Source: Chlamydoabsidia padenii
Lineage: Eukaryota > Mucoromycota > Mucoromycetes > Mucorales > Cunninghamellaceae
NCBI GenBank assembly: GCA_025330725.1
Contig: JAIWND010000007.1
Location: 620,001 to 684,000 of the forward strand
DNA length: 64,000 bases
Direction of reading: 5' to 3'
The notes below the pieces were generated by a model. The model saw only the letters and a list, made by a program, of their open reading frames with translations. It was not told where the DNA came from and searched no databases. Shown in pieces: positions 47,901 to 58,610 of this stretch. Position 1 is the stretch's first letter; every line of letters begins with the position of its first letter. Position numbers and translations under genes: made by a program.

Positions 47901-50035
47901 AGCAACATCGACTGAGGAATCAATTCAAAGTGAACCATCATCCACAGCCACAACAGCAAATCAATCTCAACACCATAGATCTGTACCAAAACCGCCTACT
48001 ATTCCTGATAACTATTTGAAGATGGTGGTCCATGTGTTAACAAGTGGCGAATGCTCCAGCCGAACATTCCAGTATACTCTTGGTGTCATCTCTCATTTGG
48101 CTGCTCTGGATGGTGCTCTCCAAACAATCACGCATGAATTTACGGAGGCGGCAAAATTCTCGGGAAAGCAAATTCTGGGTGACCTACAAGAACTCTACAA
48201 GGTGTTGAAAGATGCTATGACTGGTACTGACATTCAAGCATCTGCTCTTACTCAATTCTCTGCTGCATCATCACATCAAGCCAAACTTCTCAGGGTGCTC
48301 AAAACAATCGACTACATGTACTCTCGCAAGCGACCAACGGTGGCAACCATTCCCTCCAATGATGGTGACTCGAAGGAATCTGAACAAGTCAAGAATGAAA
48401 AACGAATGCTGGCTATCTATGACAAGTTGAACTTTTTGCCATTGTGGAAGATGCTTGGTAACTGTCTGGCGGTGATCCATGAAAAAGAAGAACTCATCAA
48501 CGTGGCCACTGTCCTTCTACCATTGATCGAATGCTTTATGGTGGTGTCCAAATATGCCGAAAGTATGACGAATCAACAACTTCAAGTAACTTCTGGTGAT
48601 GGTAAATCAAGTCGTACTGTTTCTTCTTCCCCTGAACCGGTGTCTAAAGCTGATGGTGGTAATGAAACTCCTGATGATGTCTTCTTCAAGTTTACCGAAG
48701 ATCACAAGAAGATTCTGAACATCATGGTGCGCAACAATCCAACCTTGATGAGCGGCTCTTTCTCATTATTGGTCCGAAACCCAAAGATGCTGGAATTCGA
48801 CAACAAGCGGAACTACTTTGTACAACAACTACACAAGCGAACCGAACCTCGAAGCCACTACCCACCATTACAACTCAACGTGCGACGACAATATGTGTTT
48901 GAAGACTCTTATCATCAATTGCAAGGCCGTACTGGAGAAGAAATCAAGTTTGGAAAACTCACAGTGCGATTCTACGATGAAGCTGGTGTGGATGCTGGTG
49001 GTGTTGGCCGTGAATGGTTCTCGGTTTTGGCTCGACAAATGTTTGATCCCAACTATGCTCTCTTTATTGCCTCTGCTGCTGACAAGTTGACTTACCAACC
49101 TAACCGTGCTTCTTGGGTGAATCCTGACCATCTCAGCTTCTTCAAGTTTGTTGGACGAGTGATTGGCAAGGCTATCTACGATGGACGACTCTTGGATGCA
49201 TACTTTACTAGATCCTTCTACAAGCATATTCTCAACCGATCAGTGGACTATCGTGATGTGGAAGCCGTGGACCCTGAATACTACAAAAGTTTGGTGTGGA
49301 TGCTCGACAACGATATTACCAATGTCTTTGATCTGACATTCAGTATGGAAATGGACGACTTTGGCACAACTAAAGTGATTGACTTGAAACCAGGTGGACG
49401 TGATTTACCTGTGACTGAACAAAACAAGCATGAATATGTGAACCTGGTAACTGCTCAAAAATTAACTATTGCAATCAAGGATCAAATCAATGCATTCCTC
49501 CAAGGTTTCCACGATGTGATCCCTGCCTCTCTGATTCAAATCTTTAACGAACAAGAACTGGAACTATTGATCTCTGGCTTGCCTGATATTGACTTGGATG
49601 ATTGGAAAAACAACACAGAATATGTCAACTACACTAATTCTGCTATGCAAATCCAATGGTTCTGGCGTGCCGTCCGTAGCTTTGATCAAGAAGAACGCGC
49701 CAAGTTGCTACAATTTGCTACAGGTACATCAAAGGTCCCTTTGGAAGGTTTTGCTCATTTACAAGGCTCGGGTGGTGTACAGAAATTCCAAATTGTCAAG
49801 GATTATAATAGCTCTCGATTACCCTCTGCTCATACTTGGTAAGTTACAAAAGGAAAAAAAAAGGGGGGGGAAAGGATTAAAATAGCATAAACTAACATCT
49901 TTTTTTTATTTTTTTTATTTTTTATCTATCAGTTTCAATCAAATCGACTTGCCATGTTATCAAAACTATGAAACCTTACGGGCAAACTTGGTCAAGGCAA
50001 TCAACGAATGCTCTACTGGATTTGCTTTGGCATAA
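36991..50035 (+). CDS. TOM1: Giant HECT E3 ubiquitin ligase, Tom1/HUWE1 family
   Basis: Seventeen exons in phase give about 3,874 aa. Boundaries include 36991-37032, 37120-37416, 37521-38022, 38120-38226, eight short exons, then 40983-44637, 44729-44870, 44999-45220, 45307-49838 and 49933-50035. Features in order: N-terminal armadillo-like DUF908/DUF913 region; a UBA domain ([18 protein letters not shown], about 41800); an Asp/Glu-rich segment; another long acidic tract across exons 14-16; a Lys/Glu-rich coiled coil (about 46260-46440); duplicated EFLEALPxxxRxEV motifs (about 46630 and 46740) of the ubiquitin-binding UBM/DUF4414 type; and a C-terminal HECT domain ([32 protein letters not shown]). 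The catalytic Cys in HTCFNQIDLP is encoded across the last intron. Family members ubiquitinate unassembled ribosomal proteins and histones and act in nuclear export. Confidence 0.95.
44871..44998 (+). repeat. HECT intron 14 with a 48-T homopolymer and TTA repeat
   Basis: The 128-nt intron has an uninterrupted T-run at 44916-44963 followed by five or so TTA units and a TGTAG acceptor. It is the longest homopolymer in the window. Confidence 0.8.
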
Positions 50036-50742
50036 AAACAGTTATACTCTCCTGGTTTAGTTATATAGGATCTATAGTATATTGTTTTAGTTTATATATA
50101 TATATGCTTTTTTTACTCTTTTTTTTTATCTTATCATATTTATCAATAAAAAATCATCTTTTACTATTAAATTCATGCGCAATATGACCAACTGTCGAAA
50201 GGGAATATTTCACATCCCGAACTCGGGGATTCAAATTCGTCGAAATCGTGTCGAGGGAACACTTCCGTTTTGCATGAATGGCTCCTTATACGTAGAGAAT
50301 GAAAAAATCATCATTTGTGAATGTGATATATTACATTGCATATAAGAATGATGATCATCAGTCACTGCATGTTGGCTATGAGCAGAATTAAATAACTCCC
50401 ATATATACAAATGTAGCATCATAGTATCATGGTTTTTTGGTGGGGGGGGGAGTTTATATGACCATATGTGATAATCTTCATGTACCTTTTTGCTAAGCAC
50501 GGGTCCATCATAGTACGGAGTCTTAAACTACGTAAAAATTCAAGGCAAAGTAAAAAATATAAATAAAAAAAAAGATCATAGTAAAAAGTAAATACTGCAT
50601 CAAGACATTTTATGTGGAAGGTATGTGCTCCCAAGGGTGTTTTTTATTGTTACAAAACGTTAAGGAAGGATAATCAAATTAAAACAAGAGAGAGAAGGAT
50701 CAACTAAACAACCTATTAAGAGTAATAAAATAGAATCTACGC
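50036..50742. other. Convergent 3' flanks of HECT and UBL3 genes
   Basis: HECT 3' UTR with AATAAAAAA near 50145, then an orphan promoter-word variant (TTCACATCCCG, 50209-50219). No gene is supported; short minus-strand frames at 50231-50634 lack any domain. Confidence 0.5.
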
Positions 50743-51438
50743 CTATAAAATAATACAACATTTACACAAAGTGGATTCCATGTTCTTCTTATCTAAAGAT
50801 AGAATATAAATGTAGAGAGAGAGATTAGAAGCACATCCTGATTAATAAAACATTTGTTTGGATCAACTTTACCATCATTTGTCTTTTTGATTGATTGTCG
50901 TATCACCAAGTGTATGATTGTAGCATGACCATCAAGTAACCCATTATCTACCATAATAAAAAGTCGTCAGTTTCCATTCCCCCTTCATTCAAACATCCCA
51001 CATACCTTTCAGCTTGGATTGATTATCCAAAAATTTCCCAAGGTATACAAATTCGATATTCTTAATAGAAGAAGGAAGTTGATCTGCCCAATCTATAACA
51101 CTTGAAGAGTTAATGGAGAGAGAGAGAGAGAGAGAGAGACTTGTGGTGGTTGTTCTTTTTATTTTATTTTTTTGGTTGAGATTGATATCGTTGGTTTTTC
51201 CATTCCAATAATAGAAAGTCTTACCTTTTGGCCAGTGATCCAGGATATAAGTTTTGGCTATGTCGACAGTAGTATGAGAGTCGAAATCAAATACTTGACG
51301 TTTACCGGATACTAGAAGCATGGTGAGACGGCATTTGTCCAGAGGTACTTCTTCGTCCGCCGATGTTGTCGCTTTGTCAGTTGAGGAGGGTATTGTGTCC
51401 GTAGTTTCCGCTTTTGATAAAGGTTCCATCAATGTCAT
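50743..51438 (-). CDS. UBL3: UBL3/MUB-like membrane-anchored ubiquitin-fold protein with CaaX box
   Basis: Four exons right to left: 51438-51225, 51092-51006, 50947-50873, 50792-50743; 141 aa. After a Ser/Thr-rich 36-residue N-terminus, the ubiquitin fold shows LTMLLVSGKRQVFDF, TVDIAKTYILDHWPKDW, IEFVYLGKFLDNQSKL and HATIIHLVIR, closely matching animal UBL3 and plant MUB proteins. The last exon ends KCCIIL, a CaaX box (Cys-Ile-Ile-Leu, predicted geranylgeranylation) with a neighbouring Cys for palmitoylation, as in the UBL3 tail NCCVIL. UBL3 is a membrane-anchored, non-conjugated ubiquitin fold that recruits E2 enzymes or sorts cargo to vesicles. The intron 3 acceptor was chosen because it restores this tail. 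A GA repeat lies in intron 1 (about 51117-51139). Confidence 0.88.
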
Positions 51439-51582
51439 AATATATAAGTATGTATCAAGTCAAAATGTTATATAATGTAAATTAATAAGAGTATGGAAAA
51501 AGGTTAAATGTAAAAGGAAAAGGAAGAGAGAGAGACTACGGCTCTCTTTTTTTTTTTTTTTTTTTTTTTTGTGGGTCGAAAA

Positions 51583-51593
51583 TTAAAATCCCG
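51583..51593 (+). promoter_or_regulatory. Promoter word variant (UBL3 / small ORF divergent promoter)
   Basis: TTAAAATCCCG (one change) directly after a T-run, 145 bp upstream of the UBL3 start and about 163 bp upstream of the small plus-strand frame at 51756. Confidence 0.4.
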
Positions 51594-51755
51594 CCCTTTC
51601 TGGAATAAATGTTGGATCTCTTTGTTTTCTTTTCCCCACTTCTCTTCTACTCGACAAACAAGAATCGAATGATACTATCGCGGACAACTTGGAACAGCAT
51701 AATATTTAGCCCATCACAAAGGAATCGTTAACGAGAAGCACTTGCGCATTTAATA

Positions 51756-51962
51756 ATGGATGTAGCACTGCAATCAAACTCGACATCTTTGTCCTCCTAC
51801 GAATCATTAAAGCGGGACATCTTCCTACTGATAATTCAACTTGTCCAAACTGGTGTAGTGTTTATTATGTTGATGAAAAGGTAAATGATTCTTGCTTAGT
51901 TGTTAATACCTTTACTAACAATACTACGTATAATTAGGGCCTGCCATTTAAACAACAGGTGA
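51756..51962 (+). CDS. Possible microprotein with one membrane helix (two exons)
   Basis: ATG at 51756, exon 1 to 51880, GT-AG intron 51881-51937, exon 2 to TGA at 51962; 49 aa. The first half is polar (SNSTSLSSYESLKRD). It is followed by a hydrophobic stretch of about 20 residues suited to a single transmembrane helix, then a short basic end. It diverges from UBL3 and has a promoter-word variant upstream. I do not recognise the family; the splice sites and position are the only support. Confidence 0.3.
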
Positions 51963-52302
51963 TTTTTATTCAAGACATATGACATCACAAATCCAATAGG
52001 TCCTGGGACTCTCTTCTTTAGTATTGTTTATATGCATCCATTGTTTATAGTTGTAGTTAATCCCTCCCCACCTTCCATATATCCTTCTCTAACAAAAATA
52101 AAAAAGATATTACATTTTTTATATGCAGCTTCAGTTCCCGCCAACCAATGCCAACACTTGACAGGCCTCTGAAACCAACGTCGAAAAAAAAAAAAAAAAA
52201 AGTTTGATTCGCCGATTTGAAAAGAGTGGGAAAAAGAGTTGGAAAAAAAAAAATGAAACCACTATTTACTCTTTCTTCTTTTATACTATTATCTATAACC
52301 AA

Positions 52303-52587
52303 ATGTCTGCTAACCAAAACGAAAACAACGAGAATTTGACCCATCCAAAACTGTACCGGGACTCTGTTAATCACCCTCAATCGTCACAACATGTCCACCA
52401 ACACTCGACAGGTAGCATCAAGAACCAAGTTGGAACCTCATTGAACAGTGGAAAAACCAAGGAAAATGGACAACAAGAAGACCAATGGGACCTATATCCT
52501 CAACTCATTCGGGAAATTGAAAATACTGGCACTCCTGAACAAGTGGAACATTTGCACGATTTGGAACGAAGCCCCAGCACACAATAA
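52303..52587 (+). CDS. Small hydrophilic protein of unknown function
   Basis: Single exon, 94 aa, rich in Asn, Gln, Glu and His, with no signal peptide or membrane helix. The C-terminal part (WDLYPQLIREIENTGTPEQ followed by EHLHDLERSPS) looks like a short amphipathic helix and is the likeliest conserved piece. A two-change promoter-word variant (52130-52140) lies about 165 bp upstream, and the ATG follows a CT-rich leader. An AATAAA signal follows the stop. Function cannot be inferred. Confidence 0.55.
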   Translation: MSANQNENNENLTHPKLYRDSVNHPQSSQHVHQHSTGSIKNQVGTSLNSGKTKENGQQEDQWDLYPQLIREIENTGTPEQVEHLHDLERSPSTQ

Positions 52588-53234
52588 TATAAGCTGTAGT
52601 TAGTATCATACTTTGTATAATAAAGGGTTGTTGTTATTTTTTTGCCCCCTAATAAACCATTTGATTTGTGTTTTAAAGTTTGCATTGCTCCTGTGATTTT
52701 ATTATTAAAAGTAGGGGCGATTGCTTTCCCATTTTTGATTACACCGATGCTTAATCAGAAGGCCCTTTCAGTATGAGGATCGACCATACTGTTTTGGGAT
52801 GATGATTTCAAATTCCGATAGGCGCATAAAAATTTAAAAAAAAAAAAAAACCATGAACCTCATTCAACTCCTTCTTCTCTCCTTCATCACTTCCCTCCTA
52901 CAATAGGGGAGAAAACTCATTGATTAAATGTGATTTATATTTTACTATTGTGCTATTGACAATTCTCCTATCATATTCATCCACACTATACCAAATCCTA
53001 TTCATTACCACCTTCTCTCTCCCCTTCCCATTACATACCTATGGTTAACAAATACACTCATACTCCTATCAGGTATCACTTTTTTTAATAAAATAACATC
53101 TGTTACTCTCCTATTGTGTAAGTTATTAATATGGATTTACTACAAAAGACGAATTCACTCACTCGCCTTTTTTTCACTCTTCTTTATATTTATACAAATC
53201 AACCAAATCACTTTTACTCAACAAAACAACAAAA
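52588..53234. other. Intergenic before the secreted precursor gene
   Basis: Contains the preceding gene's polyadenylation region and a promoter-word variant (TTCAAATTCCG, 52807-52817), then a long pyrimidine-rich leader. A leader intron is possible but not assigned. Confidence 0.45.
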
Positions 53235-54116
53235 ATGATGATCCAAAACTCAATCATTGTCTTACTGGCCTCATTTGCAACTCTCACCATGGCATCAGGT
53301 GGCACTAATATACTAGGAGATCCTCTCTCCGGGTTGACTCATTTGGCAGGCTCTGTCGGGTTGGAAGGACTAGGTGGGTCTGCTCCGATTTTGAAACGGG
53401 CCGATCCTGAAGAGGGGGACACAACTTCTACTGATGGCGAACGACAATTATCAGGTACGGGAATGGCTATGAGCTCTGGTCAACAAGGTGGTCCGTTGGG
53501 ATCTTTGGAAGAAACCGTGGGCGATGTGCTCAATAGGCGATCCGACCCAGTCAAACAAGCTTCTTCTTCTTCTCATGGACCTACCTCGGTGTCTCTTTTA
53601 AGTCTTCGCCGTCGTACGCAACAAGTGGATGATCTTCTTCGACAAGTCGGTGTTGGCAGTAATTTGGTACCTAATCTCCGCCGTGACCTTGTCGGTGGTG
53701 GTGCAAGCAAACTCTTTGGTGGTGGTGAACCAGCTCAGCAAGCGGGATCTTCGGTTTCTCTTGTCAATTTACGTCGCCGATCTGAAGATGTAGAACCTAA
53801 AGTCCAACCAAAAGGTGGAGAAGACAGTCAAGACGATACTCAGCAAGACGATACTCAGCAAGATGATACTCAACAAGATGATACTCAGCAAGATGATACT
53901 CAACAAGACGATACTCAACAAGATGATACTGGTGATTCTGCAAGTGCCTCGGGTGAAACTGACACGGATGACAAGAACAAGGTCAAACCAGTGGAAAAGA
54001 AACGATTCTTTGCCCCTGGAAAACGTGGGGCTCTTAGACGACGGGTTCGACTTGCTCGGCGTCAACCTGGATCAAGCAGTGGTGATGGATCAAACATTTC
54101 CTTGATCGATCTTTAA
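53235..54116 (+). CDS. Putative secreted Kex2-processed repeat-peptide precursor
   Basis: Single exon, 293 aa. Residues 1-20 form a signal peptide (hydrophobic core IIVLLASFATLTM, likely cleavage after Ala20). The mature part has di- or tribasic Kex2-type sites: KR 54-55, RR 101-102, RRR 125-127, RR 149-150, RRR 180-182, KKR 255-257, KR 263-264, RRR 268-270 and RR 275-276. Three related heptads mark fragment ends: SVSLLSL before RRR127, SVSLVNL before RRR182, and NISLIDL at the very C-terminus. A run of six DDTQQ units plus a partial one (about 200-232; DNA 53832-53930) forms an acidic spacer. There are no cysteines and no membrane helix after the signal. The layout matches fungal Kex2-processed peptide precursors; peptide activity is unknown. 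A cell-wall or other secreted disordered protein is the alternative. Confidence 0.7.
   Translation: MMIQNSIIVLLASFATLTMASGGTNILGDPLSGLTHLAGSVGLEGLGGSAPILKRADPEEGDTTSTDGERQLSGTGMAMSSGQQGGPLGSLEETVGDVLNRRSDPVKQASSSSHGPTSVSLLSLRRRTQQVDDLLRQVGVGSNLVPNLRRDLVGGGASKLFGGGEPAQQAGSSVSLVNLRRRSEDVEPKVQPKGGEDSQDDTQQDDTQQDDTQQDDTQQDDTQQDDTQQDDTGDSASASGETDTDDKNKVKPVEKKRFFAPGKRGALRRRVRLARRQPGSSSGDGSNISLIDL
53832..53930 (+). repeat. 15-bp coding minisatellite (DDTQQ) in the precursor gene
   Basis: Six 15-bp units with a partial seventh. They differ only at synonymous third positions (GAC/GAT and CAG/CAA), so the protein repeat is exact while the DNA varies, suggesting constraint on the amino acids. Confidence 0.9.
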
Positions 54117-55092
54117 ATACATCTTGTCGAATAGGTCCTCTCTTCCCCATAGTTATATCCTCATACTTTTTTTTTTTTATTTTACCCACCACCCAACTAC
54201 CAGTTTATCCTCTCTTTAACTCTTTTTATAATAAAACACAGTATTAAACATATATATAATCCTTTTTTAAATGCGACATGATCAACTTGACAGACTCCTC
54301 GTTTTTTTTTTTTTTTTTTTTTTTTTTTTTGAGTGACGGAGTTTCTTTGCTACCAACGAGGTAGGTGGCCATTTTTATCCGATATCCTAAAGTCGTTTAT
54401 ATTCGAAAAAGTATTTTAATGAACTTTGATATCAGGATTGAATATAGACCAGTGATTTATAGTGATGTTGTTAAAGTAATAGGATGGATATAATCATGAT
54501 GATGCTTACTTGGACGATCTCAAGAAAGATCCAGGGGGGGATGAGATCTTGAGATTTCCATGTCGGGATTTGAATAAACCTTAAAATTTGAACTCACTCT
54601 TTTATTTTTGTGCTTCTTCTCTTTTCTCTTCTTCTCACTAAATCCTTCCTCCACACACACACACACACAAGCTTCCTCTTTAAAGAGATTCTCCTTTTTT
54701 GTAGTGTAGTTGTTATATTAGATTATGCTCTCCTTTGGCCTATTGAACTTTTAATCTTCTACCTTCTGCATCTGCTCACTACGAAACCAACGTAATATCA
54801 TACTTCCTCTCTCTTTATATTTTACTCTCTTTGCCACTCACACTCCTTCAGGTAAAATTGAAATAACAAAACAACTGATCGTCTAATGAACTAACATAAA
54901 CATCTTATATATACATACCCAATGATCTTTTAGACAACTGATCGACTTTATCACCTTTGCTACTATCTTTACACTAGACTTTTATTTTATTTTTAAAAAA
55001 AATACAATTGACGTGTCAAAAGTCATCACCTTTATTTAACGTACACTTCATCCCCTTTTATCACTTCCCCTTTTACCTTACCCTTTTAAACC
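54117..55092. other. Intergenic between precursor and Pumilio genes
   Basis: 3' UTR with AATAAAACA near 54231, a T-run of about 28 at 54303-54330, an exact promoter word at 54564-54574 (minus sense), then about 500 bp of CT-rich sequence that is probably the Pumilio 5' leader, possibly containing an intron. Confidence 0.5.
54564..54574 (-). promoter_or_regulatory. Recurring promoter word, exact copy (Pumilio gene)
   Basis: TTCAAATCCCG on the minus strand, about 520 bp before the ATG and just upstream of a long CT-rich leader. Confidence 0.45.
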
Positions 55093-58000
55093 ATGCACCG
55101 GAATACTTTTATGCCAGACTTCAACATCCAAAGTGGTAATGAATCTGATATCCAGCAACCTCGAGCAAGAACTCAACCTCAGGGCCAGGTAACTACTATA
55201 AAAGAAAAGTAAACCCCTTCAATAAAGATTACTCACTAAACTAAACTCATCTTTATCTATCATATAGTTAGCGGCAATGATGAGAGGTCGTGCTGATGAT
55301 CATGATCTTGGTCTGTCATTAGACTTTGAAAGAGCTACCAGTGCTCCTCCTACAAACCCCTTATTCTATGTGGACAAATCAATTATTGGTGGTGGTGGTG
55401 GTGGCGGCGATGATGATCGAAGACCTACTAACGATCAAACCAATATCAAGCACCCTCATCAAGCATGGCCTTCCAACAATAACAATTCCTTTGGCTTCAT
55501 GGACTCATCCTTTCGGGAAGGTGGCGATCACAAGAATTCACCTGCTGTATGGAATCACTTGATGCCATCAGAATCTTTTCCTACTGGTACAACAACTAAC
55601 AATCCAATGGTAAGATAATATTAATCTTCTCCCCCCCTCACACACACATCCTCTTCTAACGCACCTTTGTTATAATAGTTGTCTAGATCCAATTCTCCTC
55701 TTGCACCACAACGGCCACCATTGAAACAAACCAGTAGCTATCATGCGGTGGATCCTTCTCATGATGACTTTTCTCCATTGGCTTCTTCAATGTCACCTGG
55801 GTTTTATAACAACGCACTTACTCCTCAGCAAGCGTTTCTTCAGCAACAAAATAGATTCAACATGTCTCCTCCTCCACGTGCAAATTCAACTCCACCTTCT
55901 AATATGCAACGTGATCGCAACATGGAAAATTATGATTACGAACGTCTTGTATATGGTGCGGATGCGCTATCACTCAATCCAAAGGTATACAAAAACAAAT
56001 ATGACACGACGCATTTGAATAGGGCTTCCTTACTAACCATCAATTAATCATACAGGATGATCACATCATGATTCAACATCAGCAGCAACAACAGCAGCAA
56101 CAACAATATCAACAACGCTATGCTCAAATGGTACGACAACATCAACTTGCTCAATCATCTCTTGATGGCGATTGGAACGAACCTGTCATGCGAAGCAACA
56201 CCATGTCTCCAGGTAAGAAAGAATAAACATACACTGTTTTGACACACCAGTAACCAAACTCAATCATCCATTCTATAGGTATATCCGGCTCATTCGATAC
56301 CAACTTTATGTATGACAATGGACAAGCAAACATGTACGGAAATCAAGGCAATGTTCAGTCTCCTGGCTGGGTCGATGGTTTTGTGGAGGAAGATCGATAT
56401 AATGGTGCCATGGCACGTCCTCGTCAACAACGTCCTGCTATTGGAAAGTACCCCTCTACCCCTTCGTTTGCTTTAGGTGATCATGGAGTCCATTGGCCAC
56501 CATCAAATGAAGTTTCTAACGACATACGAAATCAAATACCGCCAGTGCAGCAGCAGCAACAGCGATTCCCACATTCAACGGATGATTACATGCTTCAGCA
56601 ACTGCAATCTCGTCAACGCCAGATTCTTATGCAACAGGAGCAGATCATTCAATTGAAGGAACAAATGCTACGACAACAACAGCAAAAGCAACAAGACTTG
56701 ATAATGCGATCCATGGCGAATCGCGCACGAATCCCACTCACGGAATCTATCAGCACACCTACCAGTATGTCCTCCACTGTCTCGGCTGATGACATTCCTA
56801 TTATTCGCAGTCCATTGTTGGAGGAATTCCGAAACAATAAGAACAAGAAGTATGAACTAAAGGTAACAATGAATATATATATATATATATATATATATAC
56901 CGATATTGGCTGTGCTAATGACATTTTTATTTTGGGATCCAATAGGATATCATCAATCATGTGGTGGAATTCAGCGGTGACCAACACGGATCACGGTTTA
57001 TACAGCAAAAATTGGAAACAGCCAACAGCGACGAAAAACAAATGGTGTTTGACGAAATCCTTCCCAACTGCTTACAACTAATGACGGATGTGTTTGGCAA
57101 CTATGTGATCCAGAAACTATTCGAACATGGGAACCAAGCCAAAAAGACGATGCTCGCGAAACAAATGGAAGGACGGGTCTTATCTCTTTCTCTGCAAATG
57201 TATGGCTGTCGTGTGGTGCAAAAGGCGTTGGAACATGTCTTGAACGATCAACAAGCGGTGCTGATTCGGGAATTGGATGGTAGTGTGCTGAAATGTGTCA
57301 AGGATCAAAATGGAAACCACGTTGTCCAGAAGGCTATCGAACGTGTACCGGCCGAACATATCCAATTCATCATCGACACCTTCCATGGTCAAGTCTATCA
57401 TCTGGCGACTCACCCTTATGGCTGCCGTGTCATCCAACGCATGTTTGAACACTGTCCGGAATCACAAACCTGCCGCCTACTGGATGAACTTCATCGGGGA
57501 ACCAATCAACTTGTCCAAGATCAGTATGGAAACTACGTCATTCAACATATTTTGGAACATGGTAGTCGAGACGACAAGGTGCAAATTATCTCCAAGGTCC
57601 AGGGTCATGTCCTACAGCTCTCGAAACACAAGTTTGCTAGTAATGTCGTGGAAAAATGTGTGGCTTTTGGTGGGAAACAAGAGCGCTTGGCTTTGATTGA
57701 TGAAGTCCTGCTTACTCGAAGTGATGGAACCTACCCACTGATGACCATGATGAAAGACCAGGTAAGGAAAGGGGAAAAGTGGAAGGATCTACTTTACTAA
57801 TGGATCTTTGTTTGTTTTTTGTTTTTTGTTTTTGTTTTTGTAGTATGCCAATTATGTGGTGCAAAAGATGTTGGATGTGGTGGATGGTCCACAGCGGGAA
57901 GCCCTTGTAAGCAAGATCAAGCCTTATCTGCCTGGTCTCAAGAAATATACTTATGGAAAACATTTGATCAGCAGTAAGTCGGATAACATCCTTTGAAGAT

Positions 58001-58146
58001 TAATAAACTCACTCTTCCTTCTTATATTAGCTTGTTTAGAAGTAGAAAAGCAGCTCTTGTTTGAAAAGGAAAGCAACGATGTGGATCAATATTCCGTGGC
58101 CAGCTCTTTGAAAAATACCCAACAAGAAGGCACTACTACCATTTGA
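55093..58146 (+). CDS. Pumilio/PUF-family RNA-binding protein
   Basis: Eight exons: 55093-55188, 55268-55609, 55679-55984, 56056-56212, 56279-56862, 56946-57761, 57844-57973, 58031-58146; 848 aa. The first 530 residues are disordered, with Asn/Gln/Ser runs and a CAG/CAA-encoded Gln tract. Eight PUF repeats follow. Their recognition triplets in order are SRFIQ, NYVIQ, CRVVQ, NHVVQ, CRVIQ, NYVIQ, SNVVE and NYVVQ. This is the same code as animal PUM1, so the predicted target is UGUANAUA in mRNA 3' UTRs. PUF proteins repress or localise mRNAs through deadenylase recruitment. The intron after MMKDQ interrupts the repeat 7/8 linker. A (TA)n tract fills part of the fifth intron (56863-56945). Confidence 0.94.
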
Positions 58147-58610
58147 AGGCAATTTCCCTCCACCTTCTTTGTCTTATATCAGATCACCCTTTATGCTTTT
58201 TACTATAGTTCCTCTTCTCTGTATACTTCACCATATAGTCTTACATCCAATCTTTCCCTCTCTCTTTTACACGCACATACACTTGTGTACATTTTTTTTT
58301 TTTTTTAATTCTGTATTCTTCTTTTTTATGTTTTATATACTCGTATTCAATAAATATTGCCATTGGAAACATTGGTTTATGCTTTATAACTATTGACAAC
58401 AATGCAGCATCAGTTACGATGGTACTTGAAATTTGGACTACTTCTTTGTATATTGATGGGGTGTTTTTATTGGCCGAAACCTTATGTCATTGCAGATTGG
58501 GATCCAAACAGGTCTAGGGATAGAGCGGGAAAAAAATGCAAAAAGAATAAAAGAACAAAAAAAAAAAGTAGGCGTATTTTCTTCCTCTTCTTTTTATTTT
58601 ACATATTAAC
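58147..58610. other. Pumilio 3' UTR and region upstream of lactonase
   Basis: A frame from ATG 58402 encodes about 35 residues with a hydrophobic helix (WYLKFGLLLCILMGCFYW), which would be a signal anchor if spliced to the lactonase. No GT-AG intron restores the frame, so it is left as a possible upstream ORF. Confidence 0.4.
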
